Counted from the first letter of the stretch, positions 37,001-49,264 are shown. The stretch: DNA of 64,000 nt from Pseudoscleropodium purum (GCA_963969395.1 OZ017801.1:20775611-20839610), one strand, 5' to 3'. Notes: generated by a model not told the origin, from the sequence alone. Program-made: numbers and translations.

Positions 37001-38410
37001 TATGCAAACCACAACAATTTCTAAAATTAAAGCTCATATTAATATTATAGGTATTAAACATGCAAACAGATTTGCTAAATATGGGACAACAAAAGGAATA
37101 TAAATTTGCCTCTAAATCGTATGGATTTGCATACATTATGCCATAATCACCATTCTATTACCAAAAAGACAAATGGCTAGGCCCTAATAGAGCCATGTGA
37201 CTATAACTTTGGGTACTCTAAGTTGGATGCCTCAAAAACCATTGACTTGACAAAGGCCTAGTTAAATGCCTCCAAAGATATATATCAACAAACACGATCA
37301 TGATAAAAATCTAGAATTGGCACAAAGATTTTCTAACATTAGTAAATGGACTTTCAACCTTAATATAGATACTGATCTCTCTAATGAATTTTGGTCTAAC
37401 ATATTAAAAAAAGAAATCTAGTAAAATTTTGCATTGGCCAATACATACGAAATGCTAGAAAACAACTATTTTTTAGCTTAGAAAGATTTCCATCAATCAC
37501 ATGCTCTATATGTAGATAAGAAGATATAGACACATAGCTCACTGTACTTCTAAAATGCAATCAACATCATATTCACACTCTTAGAGTCAAAAGATATAAT
37601 AAAAAAGTATGGGGATTGCAAAAGCTAATTCTATCCACTAAAAAAACTAGATACTATACCCTCATGAATTGAAGTACATTCAACAATAACCCACAAGAAA
37701 ATATTTTCCCCTCATGGCTCTTACCTTGCTTTTGTGCAAAGCAAAGATATCATTATAATACTAGATTCAAACTGAATATTTTATAAGAATGATTAAAGGA
37801 CTCTCCTACAAAAATAATCCAGCAACTAACCCAAATAACAATCTCACTACACAATTCATCAAATTCACATACACTAATGATAGGTTCTTGCAAATAATAA
37901 TAAATAACAAAATTCAAAAATACCAACCACCAAGCAATAACATCATGACTCAAGGATGGAATGTTGACCCACTTATTGTCATTACAACTGGAGCTAGAGG
38001 AATAACACATGCTCCATTAATGAAACTCCTTGAAAACAAACTCAAAGTACTTGAGCTGCTTTGAAAAACACTTTTAAAACACTCAATACCATTGCCATAC
38101 AATATACTCTAGATTAATCATCCTACATAAAGGAAAAATAGAAAACAACCTACTCCCAATTGAATTAGAAGGTGTATTAGCATCACTTTCCGCTGCACCT
38201 ATAATGCATACCTATATACTTTTTAAATCTTAGTTACTTTAAATCTGGTAACTTGTAACTAAAGTGTCTATTCTCAAAAGGGAAGAGTAGTTTTGCATCA
38301 ATGGTCATTGATCCGCTGGACACTGGCTCATTGTCATCACAAATAGATACTTTATTCACATTGGCCTTCTCTAAAGACCACAATTTTTATCTATCTATGC
38401 TAGCTTAGAA
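34088..38410 (+). mobile_element. Decayed retroelement with an RNase H domain, unclassified
   Basis: The insertion is bounded by near-identical 12-bp direct repeats TTCAAAG(T/C)TTTT (34077-34087 and 38411-38422), a long duplication of the kind left by target-primed insertion. No LTRs are seen. Plus-strand frames are coding-like but broken. In order they show an N-terminal part (34600-35280), an AT-rich non-coding interruption (35300-35760), a part with FAHPHIEETIQQALHW that resembles the Asn-Pro-Pro-Phe region of adenine methyltransferase-like domains (36060-36430, weak), RNase H (36690-37100), a CxxC...C region (37500-37560) and a C-terminal part to 38062. I could not find a reverse-transcriptase YxDD core. 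Confidence 0.6.
36690..37100 (+). pseudogene. Degenerate RNase H domain of the retroelement
   Basis: The frame reads AGYDIYNSS..., then LQASFRTKLMTIHKAL, FINCLNCLYVL and AHINIIGIKHANRFAKYG. These correspond to the four blocks of type I RNase H. The positions that normally carry catalytic Asp read Asn in the third block (FINC) and in the last block (HANRF), and two stops plus a frame change interrupt it. So the domain is dead here, but its identity is clear from the order of motifs. Confidence 0.65.
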
Positions 38411-38972
38411 TTCAAAGCTTTTCACAATATATATGACTATAGAAAACTAATTTCAAATTTTTGTTTTTGAAAAAAGTGATTCTTTTAATTTGCATGGATG
38501 ACATGTTTACAAAAAAAATATCATATTGGGCTATAACTTTTGACTCATATTTTTAAATGTCATGAAATTTAATGTATATGAAAGATAATTCTTGTCGACT
38601 TGTTCCCACCTTCTATTGAAAATATAGAAATCTCCAATCACACATACATGCCCCAAATTGCTATGTAGCTGAAAAATGCAAGCAAGTCTTGTAGGGGTTA
38701 AGGTGTAAAGCTATCCTTATTGTAACGTATTCCTATAATCAAATATGCTATAAATTTATGGATGATTTTGATCAAATTTGGATATACCTATTTTTAGCAC
38801 TTAGAATTTTATAGTTTATTCATTCTTTGTACCAAAATGTACTAGTAGAGAATTTAAAAGTACTTTACAACAAATATTGAATCCTTCTGAGTATGCAAAT
38901 AGTCAAGAGCATCTATACCACCTTACAAAGAAGTAGGTAGCATAGACTTTTTGTATTGACCTTTTTGTGTTA

Positions 38973-39843
38973 AAAAACTTCATCAAACATTTTTGGATAC
39001 ATGTGAAAATATAATCTTGTAGTATACTAGTTTGAAAAGATGTGCAAAAAATTTCAAAATTTTATTCCATGTAGATTGCAAGATATTAGCATTTGAAGTG
39101 ACAGAATTCTTTTTTTTGTCCTTGCAAGAATCCGAACAGCTGCAATTCAGAAGGTCACATTTGTATGAAATGTCCAAAATGGTGGATACTTTTTGAATTT
39201 ATTCTTCAAGGCAAGTTGGCTACATGCTTGAAAAATTTTAGATCATTTGGAATTGTACAACATATAGGAAAAAAATAGTAAGTAGAAAGAAGGAGAAAAT
39301 GATTCAAAATACTAAATTGTTAACAGTTTTTTTATGGAATTAAAAATTGCCAATTCCAATGGTTGTAATGTTGTAATAAACAATCTACACCTTATGTTTT
39401 TATTTTTTTCAAAAAATATTGAAAATTGAGTTGAATAAAGGACTTCAAAGTTTGTCTTAGAGTAGAGATTCAATAATGACCCACAAACTTCTAGAAACTA
39501 AAATTCTTCATAAATTTTGACTCACTGATCAAAATAGAATGATTTAAAGCTTTCCAAGTATAAATAAATCTAAAGAATCAATTTCAAATTTTTATTTCTT
39601 AAAAAAGTGATTTTAAATTAAGTTTTTTTTGTTGCCCATGTTGCCCAACATGTAGTAAAAACACATATCATACAATTTTTTTGAACCATATAGTCAAAAG
39701 TTATGAAATTTTTTGGGCCTTTAAGCTACTTTTGGGGCACATGTTATATTAAAATTTCAAAGAAAAAAAATTTAAAACTCCATTCATAGTTAGCTACCCA
39801 AAATTTCTATATTGCTAATAAACGTAGTTTGGGCATTTAGGGA
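38973..39843 (+). mobile_element. piggyBac-like family 1 element, left end truncated
   Basis: Colinear with 22068-22986 from about 120 bp into the element. The right end CATTTAGGGA abuts TTAA at 39844-39847. Confidence 0.6.
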
Positions 39844-39847
39844 TTAA

Positions 39848-40136
39848 CCTCATATTCTTTTGGTCACCAATTTTTTAGATTTGACTTGTCAAAAGAGGAT
39901 TGAAAAACTTCACATCACTTTTGTAGTTTTAAAAGCCTAATGGTCAAACATTATAATCTTTCACTCCATAAGTGATGTTGTTGTGTTTTCTTTTCCTATG
40001 AGATCTCAAACATGTGTAGTTTGAATTTTTATAGTTACTATTTGAAATAAATTGATACAATTTATCAAAATGTTGGCAATTTGTTCAATTAGAGAAAGTT
40101 CCAAGAAGCTCAAAACATGCCTTGGTCCTTTAGGGG
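39848..40136 (+). mobile_element. Fragment of a TTAA-family element related to 25728-26020
   Basis: It starts directly after one TTAA and ends TCCTTTAGGGG before TTAA (40137-40140). The interior matches 25728-26020. Probably an internally deleted or truncated member. Confidence 0.5.
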
Positions 40137-40576
40137 TTAAAGCTTGTAATATATTACAAATAACCTCTAAAGCACCAACATGTGTTTTTGGCTACATAGT
40201 AATTTTGGGTATGCACGTGTGACTAGAGGTCTTCATATTTTTGGCTCAAATTTTGTTAGAAGCTAGGGACAAGGAATATCTTTCATACACACTAGATTTC
40301 ATGACATTCGAAAATATGAATAAAAAGTTATGGCCTAATATGCTATCTTTTTTCATAAATGGACAGTTTGGGTAGATAGAAAAAATCACTTTTTTCAAAA
40401 ATAAAAAGTCAAATTTTTTTTTTTAGAATTATATATACGTAAAAAAATTTTGAATCATTCTATTTTAATCAATGAGTCAAAAGTTATGAGGATCTTTTGT
40501 TTGTGGGCAATTATGGATTCTCTACTTTTAAATTAACTTTGAAGTCCTTCATATTACTCAATTATCAAAATTTCAA

Positions 40577-41031
40577 TTCCTAAAGGTCAAAATTGCATTT
40601 TTTTTTGGCAACACGACAATTTTAGGCAACTCACTATGAATGGAGTTTTTATTTTTTTCTTTGAAATTTTCACACAACATGTGCCCAAGGAGTAGCTTTA
40701 AGGCTCAACAATTTTCATAACTTTTGACTACATGGTTCAAAAGTTATTGCATGATATGTAATTTTCAATGCTCAATGGGCAACCCAAAAATTTCTTAAAA
40801 AATCACTTTTTTCAAAAATAAAAATTTGAAATTGGTTTTCTAGATCTATACATACATGCAAAGCTTTTAGTCATTCCATTTCAATTTATGAGATGAAAGA
40901 TATGCATTAGAAGATTTTTGAGGGCTTTGAGAGCTTATCTTGGGCTTGTTCCTTATAGTTGTTTCCTTGCAACAAAGGAAACAGTTGGTTATCAAAAAAA
41001 TTAAAATTAAAATTCTTATAATGAAAAACCG

Positions 41032-41069
<38 letters not shown>

Positions 41070-41807
41070 TATTTTATTTTTTGTAAATGATGTGGCAAAG
41101 TCTCAGCCATGTCAAACTATTGCACAATCACTGTAGAAATAAAGTTCCATAGATCCTACAACTTGATAACTCATAGGCATATAATGCCCTCATAAATCTT
41201 CTAATGAGGTGTTCTAGTTTGCGAGTAGTCATGGATTCCTCACTCAAAAAAAATAAACTTTGGAATCCTTTATTTAACTCAATTTTTAATAATTTTTGAA
41301 AAAAATAAAAAGATGTGATGAAGATTGTTTATTACTACATTACCACCTTTGGGATTGGAATTTTTCAATTTTATAATTAAATTCTTAACAATTTAGTGTT
41401 TTGAATCATTTTGTACTTCTTTTTATTTACTATTTTTTTCTTGTATGTTGTGCAATTCCAAATGATCTAAAATTTTTCAAGCATGTAGCCAACCTTCCTT
41501 GAAGAATGAATCCAAAGAATTGAAACCATTTTAGACATTTTTTCATACAAATGTGACTTTGTGAAGTGCAGCTACCCAAATTTTCACAGGGTCAAAAAAA
41601 TGTTTTTTGTCACTTCAAATGTTAAGATCTTGCAATCTACATGGTGGAAAATTCTGAAATTTTTTCCACATCTTTTCAAACTAGTTTACTACAAGATCCT
41701 ATTGTTACATATGTCCATAAATGTTTCTCATCTAAAATTTGATGCTTGTATCAAAAATGGCAATTTTAGAGCATTTTTGGTGAAAACATAGTCTCCAACC
41801 TATAGGG
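40577..41807 (-). mobile_element. piggyBac-like family 1 element, middle layer of the nest
   Basis: Diverged ends TTCCTAAAGGTC and CCTATAGGGCTAA flank an interior colinear with family 1 in reverse orientation. The flanking TTAA words have decayed to TCAA/CTAA. The MITE at 40905-41206 interrupts it. Confidence 0.6.
40905..41206 (+). mobile_element. MITE, CATTAGAAG-TIR family, copy 3
   Basis: The 302-bp element has ends CATTAGAAG and CTTCTAATG. It contains a (TA)n run at about 41039-41063. It sits inside a family 1 element; removing it restores the family sequence gatatg|aggtg with no duplicated bases. Confidence 0.82.
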
Positions 41808-42312
41808 CTAAGAAAAAAATAAAATCAGTGGATGTAGATTATTTTCTTATGATATAGCAACCGTTGGAATTGGCATTTTTCAGTTCTATAATGAAATTCT
41901 TAACAATTTAGTATTTTGAATCATTCTCTACTACTACCCACTTACTATTTCTTTCCTATATGTTGTACAATTCCCAAATGATCTAAAATTTTTAAGCATG
42001 TGGCCAACTTGTTTAGGAAAAAGAATCCAAATAAGCACCACCATTTTGAACATTTTTTTTAATAGAAAAGTGAGCCTATGAAGTGCAGATGCCATGTTTT
42101 TCTCAAGGCCCAAAAAATAATTTCAATGAATTTGAATGCTTATATCTTGTAATCCATGTAGTGAAATTTTTTGAAATTTTTACCACATGCTCTCAAGTCA
42201 ACAAACTACAAGACCCTACAGTTACATGTGTCAAAAAAATTTAGAAATTTAATACTTGTATTAGAAATGGCAGTTTTCCAGTGTTTTCCAGTGAAAACAT
42301 AGTCAGGCAACT

Positions 42313-42512
42313 TCACACTGGTTCTTGGATCTTCAGCAACCGAAGAACTAACCACTATCTTGCTTGTAATACTCTTGACATCAGACAACTTGGCATCAAG
42401 CTTTAAAATAGAGACTAGTATAAGTTAGAGATCTGATTCCTCCTCCATGGAGAAACACTTTTCTCTCATTGCATCCAGTTTAATGAAACTGAAGAGATAA
42501 GAAGTATGTTGA
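42313..42512 (-). other. Short non-TTAA spacer with coding-like composition
   Basis: A minus-strand frame (SDVKSITSKIVVSSSVAED) crosses into the adjacent element and is not recognised. It may be an exon fragment or chance. Confidence 0.2.
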
Positions 42513-42516
42513 TTAA

Positions 42517-43427
42517 CCCCTAAAGTTCCATGACTATGTTTTCACTGAAAAAGCTCAAAAATTGCCATTTTTAGTACAAAAAGTCAATTTTTTTGACATA
42601 TGTAACCAAAGGATCTTATACTATGTAGTATCAGAAACATGTGGTAAAAATTTCAGACATTTCCACCATGTGAATTGTATAATATAAGCATCCAAATTCA
42701 CTAAAGTCATTTTTTTTTGCCCTGCAAAAAGTTAGGCAACTACACTTCACAAGCTCAATTTTTTTTTATGAAAAATGACCAAAATGATGGTGCTTCTTTG
42801 GATTCTTTTTCCTAGACAAATTTTTCATATGCTTGAAAAATTCTAGATCATTTGGAATTGTACAACATATAGAAAAAAAATAGTAAGTAGGTAGTAGTAG
42901 ACAATAATTTAAAATACTAAAATATGAAGAATTAAAATATGGAAATGAAAAATGACAATCCTAATGGTTGAAATGCTGGAATAAAGAATTTACATTGTAA
43001 GATTTAATTTTTTTTCAAAAATATTGAAAATTGGATAAGATAAAGGATTTCAAAGTTTATTTCAAAGTATAGAATTTATAAGTGCCTGCAAACAAAAAAA
43101 TCCTCATAACTTTGGACTCGTTGATCTAAATAGAATGATTCAAAGTTTTCCTTGTCTATATATGTTTAGAAAACCAATTTCAAATTTTGGTTTCTGAAAA
43201 AAGTTTTTTTTTTTAATCTGCCCAAACTGTCCAGTTACGGGGAAAAAAAAGTGACAAATTAGGCTATAACTTTTGACTCATATTTCCAAATGTCATGAAA
43301 TTTGTTGCATATGAAAGATATTCTTTGTCCACACCTTCTATTAAAATTTCAGCCTGAAATATGAAAATTTCTAGTCACAGATAACTGCCCAAAATTTTTG
43401 TACAGCCAAAAAATGCAGCTTGGTCCT
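42517..43427 (+). mobile_element. piggyBac-like family 1 element, right terminus lost
   Basis: The left end CCCCTAAAGTTCC follows TTAA (42513-42516). The interior is colinear with 22068-22986 up to aatgcagcttggtcc, where the last ~10 bp and the right TTAA are replaced by TTTTTTTG. Confidence 0.65.
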
Positions 43428-43803
43428 TTTTTTGTACTCTTGAAGTATATAACAATCAGCACATAGTTATAACTGAAAAATGGATTCACCACATGATACA
43501 ACAAGATTTTGTTGCTTCTAGATGTTTGACTAAACCATTAGAAGAAATTCCAAAGTCATGAGTTCCTTAGTTATTCACTTAGGGTTGTTATGGATGATAA
43601 AAGATGTAAACTTATGACATTAAAAAAAATGCCTTGTTAGCAAGGACTCTGGAATCTTGATTAGCCATGTCAGTCCTCACTAACAGTGTATGGCTATCTG
43701 ACACATCAATGGTCAAGTATTTCAGAACTTGGGAATCGAATCCAGAGAGTGTCCATCTGCTGCAACATTGGTTCAAAGTGGTAAAAAATTATTGTGCATC
43801 AGT
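43428..43803. other. Spacer with coding-like patch
   Basis: At about 43690-43800 a plus frame reads coding-like (SVLTNSVWLSDTSMVKYF) and is then hit by the CACTA MITE. No domain is recognised. Confidence 0.25.
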
Positions 43804-43806
43804 GAT

Positions 43807-44015
43807 CACTACAAAAGGATGGGGGTGTTTTTAGTGAATTTTTAAGTATAATTTTAAATATAAAAATATAAGTAATGATTTATTATGAGATTTTTTAGTA
43901 AAATTTTATTAAAAATATAAATATTGATAACAAAATATTGTTAATTTTTTACTAATTTATTATGTAAAATTTTATGTTTAAAATTATATTTTAAACACCT
44001 CTTTTTCTTGTAGTG
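43807..44015. mobile_element. CACTA MITE, 209 bp
   Basis: The ends are CACTACAA and TTGTAGTG; similarity between the two ends continues through GGTGTTT about 20 bp in. A 3-bp duplication GAT flanks it (43804-43806 and 44016-44018). AT-rich, no coding. Confidence 0.9.
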
Positions 44016-44215
44016 GATTAAACAATACCAGAACACGGTCATCAACATACAGGTCTATTACTGAAAAATGTATGTTTGTTGAGAAAATCAAATTACTCAA
44101 TTCAATTTTTCTTCATGCCTCCAATGCTGCAGAATAGACTGTACCAACAGAAGGATTAAGAATGTCTGATTGTACTGTACATCTCTCAATTCAAGGTGTA
44201 CAGTGTACACATGGG

Positions 44216-45400
44216 TGAGGGTGGTTCACAGATAAAACAAAGCTAAGGGTTTGTCAACCCCAAAGTTCTGGGAACAGTTTCAGGATAAGGAAATGGTACC
44301 TTACCCTGTCATCCAAAAAAGTTTTTTTTCTTCTTCTTCAATTTTTTTTCCCAAAGCACACAACCCAATTGGAAGCCAGATCCCTTGTTGGAAAGCAGAC
44401 CCATTAAAATAAGTGTGGGGGCAAGTTGAGGACAACAAATGAATTCATTTGGAAAAACAAGTTGTCCACACAGTACCCAACATGAATTGAATTGCATAGT
44501 ACTAATGTCTAAACCATGACGAGTATGGGCAGAAAGTGACAATAAGTTGATGGTAGGGATGGGTTATCACAGCCATGTATTATATTAATTAAGTACAGAT
44601 GATCACAACCCCTGTCACAATCTGATGTCACAATAACAGTCACATTTTCATTCTGCTTTTCTCATCTCATTATTTCATCTTGTTTATTCATTGTGCCTTG
44701 TCGCGTTGTATTGCAACGGGCTCCATTTTCATATTTTGTGGTTGAGATGTATGGATGAAAACACTCGTTACCAACCACTCAATCACGGATCCATACTTAA
44801 TTTGTGTGATTGGAAATAATTGCAACCAAGGTCAGAACAAATTGTCAACCAAAGTATAGAATATATTTTTCTAACTTTTCAAAGTTGGAATTAATCAAGT
44901 CATGGAAATTTAAATTGCCTTATACTATTTCAAAACATATGTAAAATCCTCAAGTGATCGACTAGAGGTGGTTCTATCACTATTTCTCTATGTTAAATCC
45001 TTTGTGGTAATGTTGGGCACAAGGCAATCTACCCTTTGCTCAATAGAACGAACACAAATAGCTAGCTATGTGGAAAAAAAACACTTAAAAATGCATACAA
45101 AGTACAATTTGAGTTTTGAAGAATGGATATCATGTGTTCTCAAATCCCCTAACTATACCTCTGTTGGATTGTCTTTACAGTATGAATTTGAGCATGGCTT
45201 CTTGCTAAGTTATTACAATACTTACATCTTACATAGTAAACCTTGTAACTACAAAGTGGCCTAGAAGTGTCTTATGGATGACAAAGAATCCTTCTATATA
45301 AAATGAAAAATGCAGATTTTTATCCTTAGAATGTTGTGTGGAAAGGGGAAGGCTTGTATAGTAGTTTGAGTTCCAATGAGTTCTCTAATTTTTTTGAAGC
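44216..45400 (+). repeat. Dispersed repeat, partner of 21345-22060 and 23870-24010
   Basis: Blocks caaccccaaagttctggg, caggataaggaaatgg, agtatgggcagaaagtga and tatgtggaaaaaaaacac match the first partner in order. The tail (gaatgttgtgtggaaagggg) matches near 23950. It contains an AT-rich 98-codon frame (44968-45264) that I do not recognise. Confidence 0.5.
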
Positions 45401-45690
45401 AAGTGATTCACACAATAGTAGAAAAGATGATTTCCACAAGCAACAATCCAGTATTCCAAAATTAACCCTATAAAGATGCAACCCCCGTAACCAAGGTAGT
45501 TACCAAAATTCTTCAATTTTTGGACCAATAGGTGTATTTTTTTTCAAATGATTCACACAATAGTAGAAAAGCTTATTTTCACAGACAACAATCCAACATT
45601 TCCAAATTAACCCTATAAGATGCAATCCCCATAACCAAGGTAGTTACCAAAATTCTTCAATTTTTGGACCAATAGGTGTACTTTTTTTCA
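45401..45690. repeat. 145-bp direct tandem duplication
   Basis: Two adjacent copies (45401-45545, 45546-45690) share gattcacacaatagtagaaaa, ccaaggtagttaccaaaat and tttttggaccaataggtgta with few differences, so the duplication is fairly recent. Confidence 0.88.
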
Positions 45691-45731
45691 TTTATAGAAT
45701 TGCTTTGATCCACAATGTCTTTATAGGTTAA

Positions 45732-47576
45732 CCCCTAAAGCCCTAAACATGTTTTTTTAAAAACATAGTATTTTTGGGTAGTTCACTACAAACAAAATTT
45801 TTATTTTATTTCTTTGAAATTTCATACAACATGTGCCCAAGGAGTAGCTTTAAGGCACAACAATTTTCATGACTTTTGACTACATGATTCAAAAGTTATT
45901 GTATAACATGTCATTTTCAACAAAGTGCGAGCAACTAAATTTTTATTTAAAATCACTTTTTTAAGAAATAAAATGTGAAATTGGTTTTCTAGATTTATAT
46001 ATGTGCAGAAATATTTGAATTATTCCATTTTGATTAACCCCTAAAGGACCAAGGTGCATTTTTTAGCAATATAATTTTTTGGGGCAAGTGCATGTAAAAG
46101 AGATTTCCATGTTTTGGGCCCAAATTTTAATAGAAGGTGTGGTCAAAGAATATCTTTCATGTGCACTAAATTTCAGGACATTTGAAAATATAAATAAAAA
46201 GTTTTGGCCTAATATGTAGTTTGTTTTTCAACTCAGGCAGTTTGGGCACATCTGAAAAAATCACTTTTTTCAAAAATAAAAATTTGAAATTAATTCTCTA
46301 GATTTATATATACATAGAAAGCTTTGAATCATTCCATGTTGATCAATGAGTCAAAAGTTATGAGGTGTTTTAGTTTGAGAGTGGTCATGGATTCCCTACT
46401 CCAAAATAAACTTTGAAGTCCTTTATTGAAGTCAATTTTCAATATTTTTGGAAAAGAATAAAAATATTAGGTGAATATTGTTTATTAAAACATTAAAACC
46501 ATTGGGATTGGCATTTTTCAAATTCCATAACTAAATTATTACCAATTTAGTATTTTGATTCATTCTCTACTTCTTTGTACTTACTATTTTTTTCCTATAT
46601 GTTGTGCAATTCTAAATGATTTCAAAATTTTCAAGTGTTTAGCCAACTTGCCTTGAAGAATGAATCCAAAGAATTGCAACCATTTTGGAATTTTTTTCAT
46701 ACAAACATGCCCTTGTGAAGTGTAGCTACCCGTTTTTTTGCAAGTCCCAAAAATGACTTTTTGTTAATTGAAATGCTAATATCTTGCAATCTACATGTTG
46801 GAAATTTTTGAAAATTTTTCCACATCTTCTAAAATTATCATTCTAAATGATCCTATGGTTGGAAGTGTCCAAAACGTTTTTAAAATTTTTTTGGTACTTG
46901 TCCTAAAAATGGCAGTTTTTGAATGTTTTTGGTGAAAACATTGTCAAGGAACTTTAGGGGTTAATGAGATGAATGTTATGAGGAGTTTTAGTCTGCAAGT
47001 AGTTATAAAATCTCTATTTTAAAATAAACTTCAAAGTCCTTTATTTAACTCAATTTTCAATATTTTTGAAAAAAAATAAAAACTTTGGGTGTAAATTGTT
47101 TATCACAATACTACAGTCATTAGGGTTGGTAGTTTTCAATTCCATAATTAAACTCTTAACAATTTAGTGTTTTGAAAAATTCTCTATTTCTTTCTACTTA
47201 CTATTTTTTTCCTATATGTTGTACAATCAAAATGATCTGAAATTTTTCAAGCATATATCCAACTTGACTTGAAGAATGAATCTAAAGAGTAAACACTATT
47301 TTGGACATTTTTTCATACAAATATGACCTTATGAATGGTAGTTGCTCATTTTTTCACAAGGCCAAAAAATGAATTTTGTCAATTCAAATGCTAATATCTT
47401 GCAATCTTCATGGTAAAAATTCTAAAACATTTTCTACATCTCTTCAAACCACTTTACTACAAGATCCTACGGTTACATGTGTTCAAAAACATTTTTTTTC
47501 TAAAATTTGGCACTTATATTAGAAATGGTAGTTTTGGGACGTTTTTGGTGAAAATAGAGTCAAAAACCTTTAGGGA
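45732..47576 (-). mobile_element. piggyBac-like family 1 element hosting a second copy
   Basis: The ends CCCCTAAAGCCC and CCTTTAGGGA lie between TTAA at 45728-45731 and 47577-47580. After removing the nested copy (46038-46960 plus one TTAA) the element is 918 bp, the family length. The junction sequence attttga-TTAA-tgagatg matches uninterrupted paralogues at about 48920 and 51447. Confidence 0.8.
46038..46960 (-). mobile_element. piggyBac-like family 1 element nested in another copy
   Basis: The 923-bp element with ends CCCCTAAAGGACC and ACTTTAGGGG lies between TTAA at 46034-46037 and 46961-46964. Because the host sequence is known from paralogues with a single TTAA, this proves a TTAA target duplication. 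Confidence 0.85.
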
Positions 47577-47699
47577 TTAAGGAGCTCATTTTGTTGTTTT
47601 TTCTAACTTGGACAAGCTCTATAATTGGCTTTGTAATTTGAAGTTTTTGCATGACATCTTTAAGATGAGTAATGATCATCCTTATATATATTTATAATT

Positions 47700-49000
47700 T
47701 TTCCCTTGAAGGTCTAAACTACATTTTTTTTGGCAACATAGTGATTTCAAATAGCTCAATACAAAAGGAATTTTTTTTTAAATGGAAATTTTCACACATG
47801 TATCCAAAGTGTAGCTTTAAAGTACAACAATCTTCATAACTTTTGACTATATGGTTAAAAAATTATTGCATGGTATATAATTTTCATTGCTAAGGAAGCA
47901 GCCCATACGTAGTTCAAAATATTCTTAGAAAATCACTTTTTAAAGCCTTACAAGACCATTGTCCCTTTACGGGACAAATGGGATTTTGGGCAAGTACTTA
48001 TGCGCTGAAATTTTTTCTAGATTTTTTGAATATTTTTTGAAGATAGAATAATTGATTAGCTTTGTGGGAATATAATTTTTTTTTCAATCAATGCCTTGGA
48101 ACAAAAGTTATGTCCAAATAAGCTCAAAACAAGGGACATGGGGCAACCAAAAAAAATTCAAAAATTCCAATTTTTTGTTTTTAAATTTTTTCCTCATAGA
48201 TCATATTTTTGTGTACATGGAAAGCTTTGATTCATTCTGTTTGGATTTTTTTTATGAGAAAGTTATGGACAATATTATTTTTCAAGCAATTAAAATACCT
48301 ACTCAAAAAAAATAACTTGTAGGATTCATTTTTGAATGCAATCTTTACCATTTAAAAAAAAAAAAGTTCTACATGGTTTATCTTGCTTCCTAGAACAATC
48401 TCACCATTGGAATTAGTGCATTTTAATTCCATTTTAGAGATATTAATAATTTAGATTTCCCTTCTATCTCATATCTACTTCTACTTATCAATTTTTTAGA
48501 GAATAATAATTAAATTTTTTTGAATTTTTTTTCTTAGACTTTCAACTCAATTCTATACCATAAATATTTAAAGCTCAAAACTTTGTAGAGAAAAAAATTA
48601 AAGTTAAAAATGTTCAAAGTCAAAAAATCCAGTCTCGTAATGTGCTGAAAAACTTGTTTTTTCCACTTTAAACGGGGATACCTTGCAATTTGTGCAGTCA
48701 AAAATTTTGAAATTTTTTCCATACATTTTCATATTAATTAGGAGTAAGATAATATAATTAGATGTGAAAAAAAAAATTAATTTTTTACCTTTTGCTTTAG
48801 AAATGACAGTTTTGAATGATTTTTGGCAAAAGAAGAAGGCATAGGTCCTATAGGAGTTAAGAAATAAAAATTTGGAATTGCTTTCAAAATTTATGTGTAT
48901 GTAGAAAGCTTTGAATTATTCCATTTTGATTAATGAATTGAAAGTTACAAGGAGTTTTAGTTTGGAGGTACTTATGGAATTTCTATTCTAAAGTAAATTT
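47700..49000 (-). mobile_element. piggyBac-like family 1 element, degenerate, hosting a family 2 copy
   Basis: The diverged left end (CCCTTGAAGGTC) and interior to 47943 continue at 48861 and stop where the MITE at 49001 begins. The rest of the element beyond the MITE is not recognisable. Confidence 0.55.
47944..48856 (+). mobile_element. piggyBac-like family 2 element nested in a family 1 copy
   Basis: The 913-bp element is colinear with 29547-30441. TTAA lies at 47940-47943 and 48857-48860. The paralogue at about 45953 reads cacttttttaagaaataaaa with a single TTAA, giving a second clean empty site. An open frame at 48091-48315 is chance. Confidence 0.8.
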
Positions 49001-49264
49001 TATTAGAAGATTTTGGAGGGGCTGGAAGGGCCATTTTAGGCCGGTTCCAATTGTTGTTCTCCCAACAACCAGATGTTAGATTTTTTTCTTTTTTTGAAAA
49101 AAAAAGTTTACTTGAAAAAAAATTTAAATGAGAAAAAAAGTTAATTTAAAAAAAAATTATGATGTGGTAATTCTTGTGTAATGTTAGTTTGTGTGGCAAG
49201 TTCCTACACTTTGAAAACCTCAAAGAACTTGTAGCCTTCTAAAGTAGCAAAATACCTTCTAATG
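49001..49264 (+). mobile_element. MITE, CATTAGAAG-TIR family, copy 4 (diverged)
   Basis: The ends are TATTAGAAG and CTTCTAATG, with a shortened hairpin (gttgttctcccaacaac). Inserted in a family 1 element. Confidence 0.72.

Larger units (their letters stand above)
33605..38697 (+). mobile_element. piggyBac-like family 1 element, left end lost, split by a 4.3-kb insertion
   Basis: Sequence at 33605-34087 and 38411-38697 joins into a family 1 copy that is colinear with 22068-22986. The right end is TGTAGGGG before TTAA at 38698-38701. The left ~120 bp are missing. The interruption is the retroelement at 34088. Confidence 0.7.
40161..42312 (-). mobile_element. piggyBac-like family 1 element, outer shell of a three-level nest
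   Basis: The left end (TAACCTCTAAAGCACC) and interior to about 40572 continue at about 41812-42312, ending in gtgaaaacatagtcaggcaac, one family 1 end without the last bases. The gap holds a second family 1 element (40577-41807), which itself carries a CATTAGAAG MITE. Confidence 0.6.

Noticed and set aside
43720..43745. tRNA T-arm-like word (aatcgaatcc)
   Set aside because: No cloverleaf can be drawn around it, and no A/B box pair is present.
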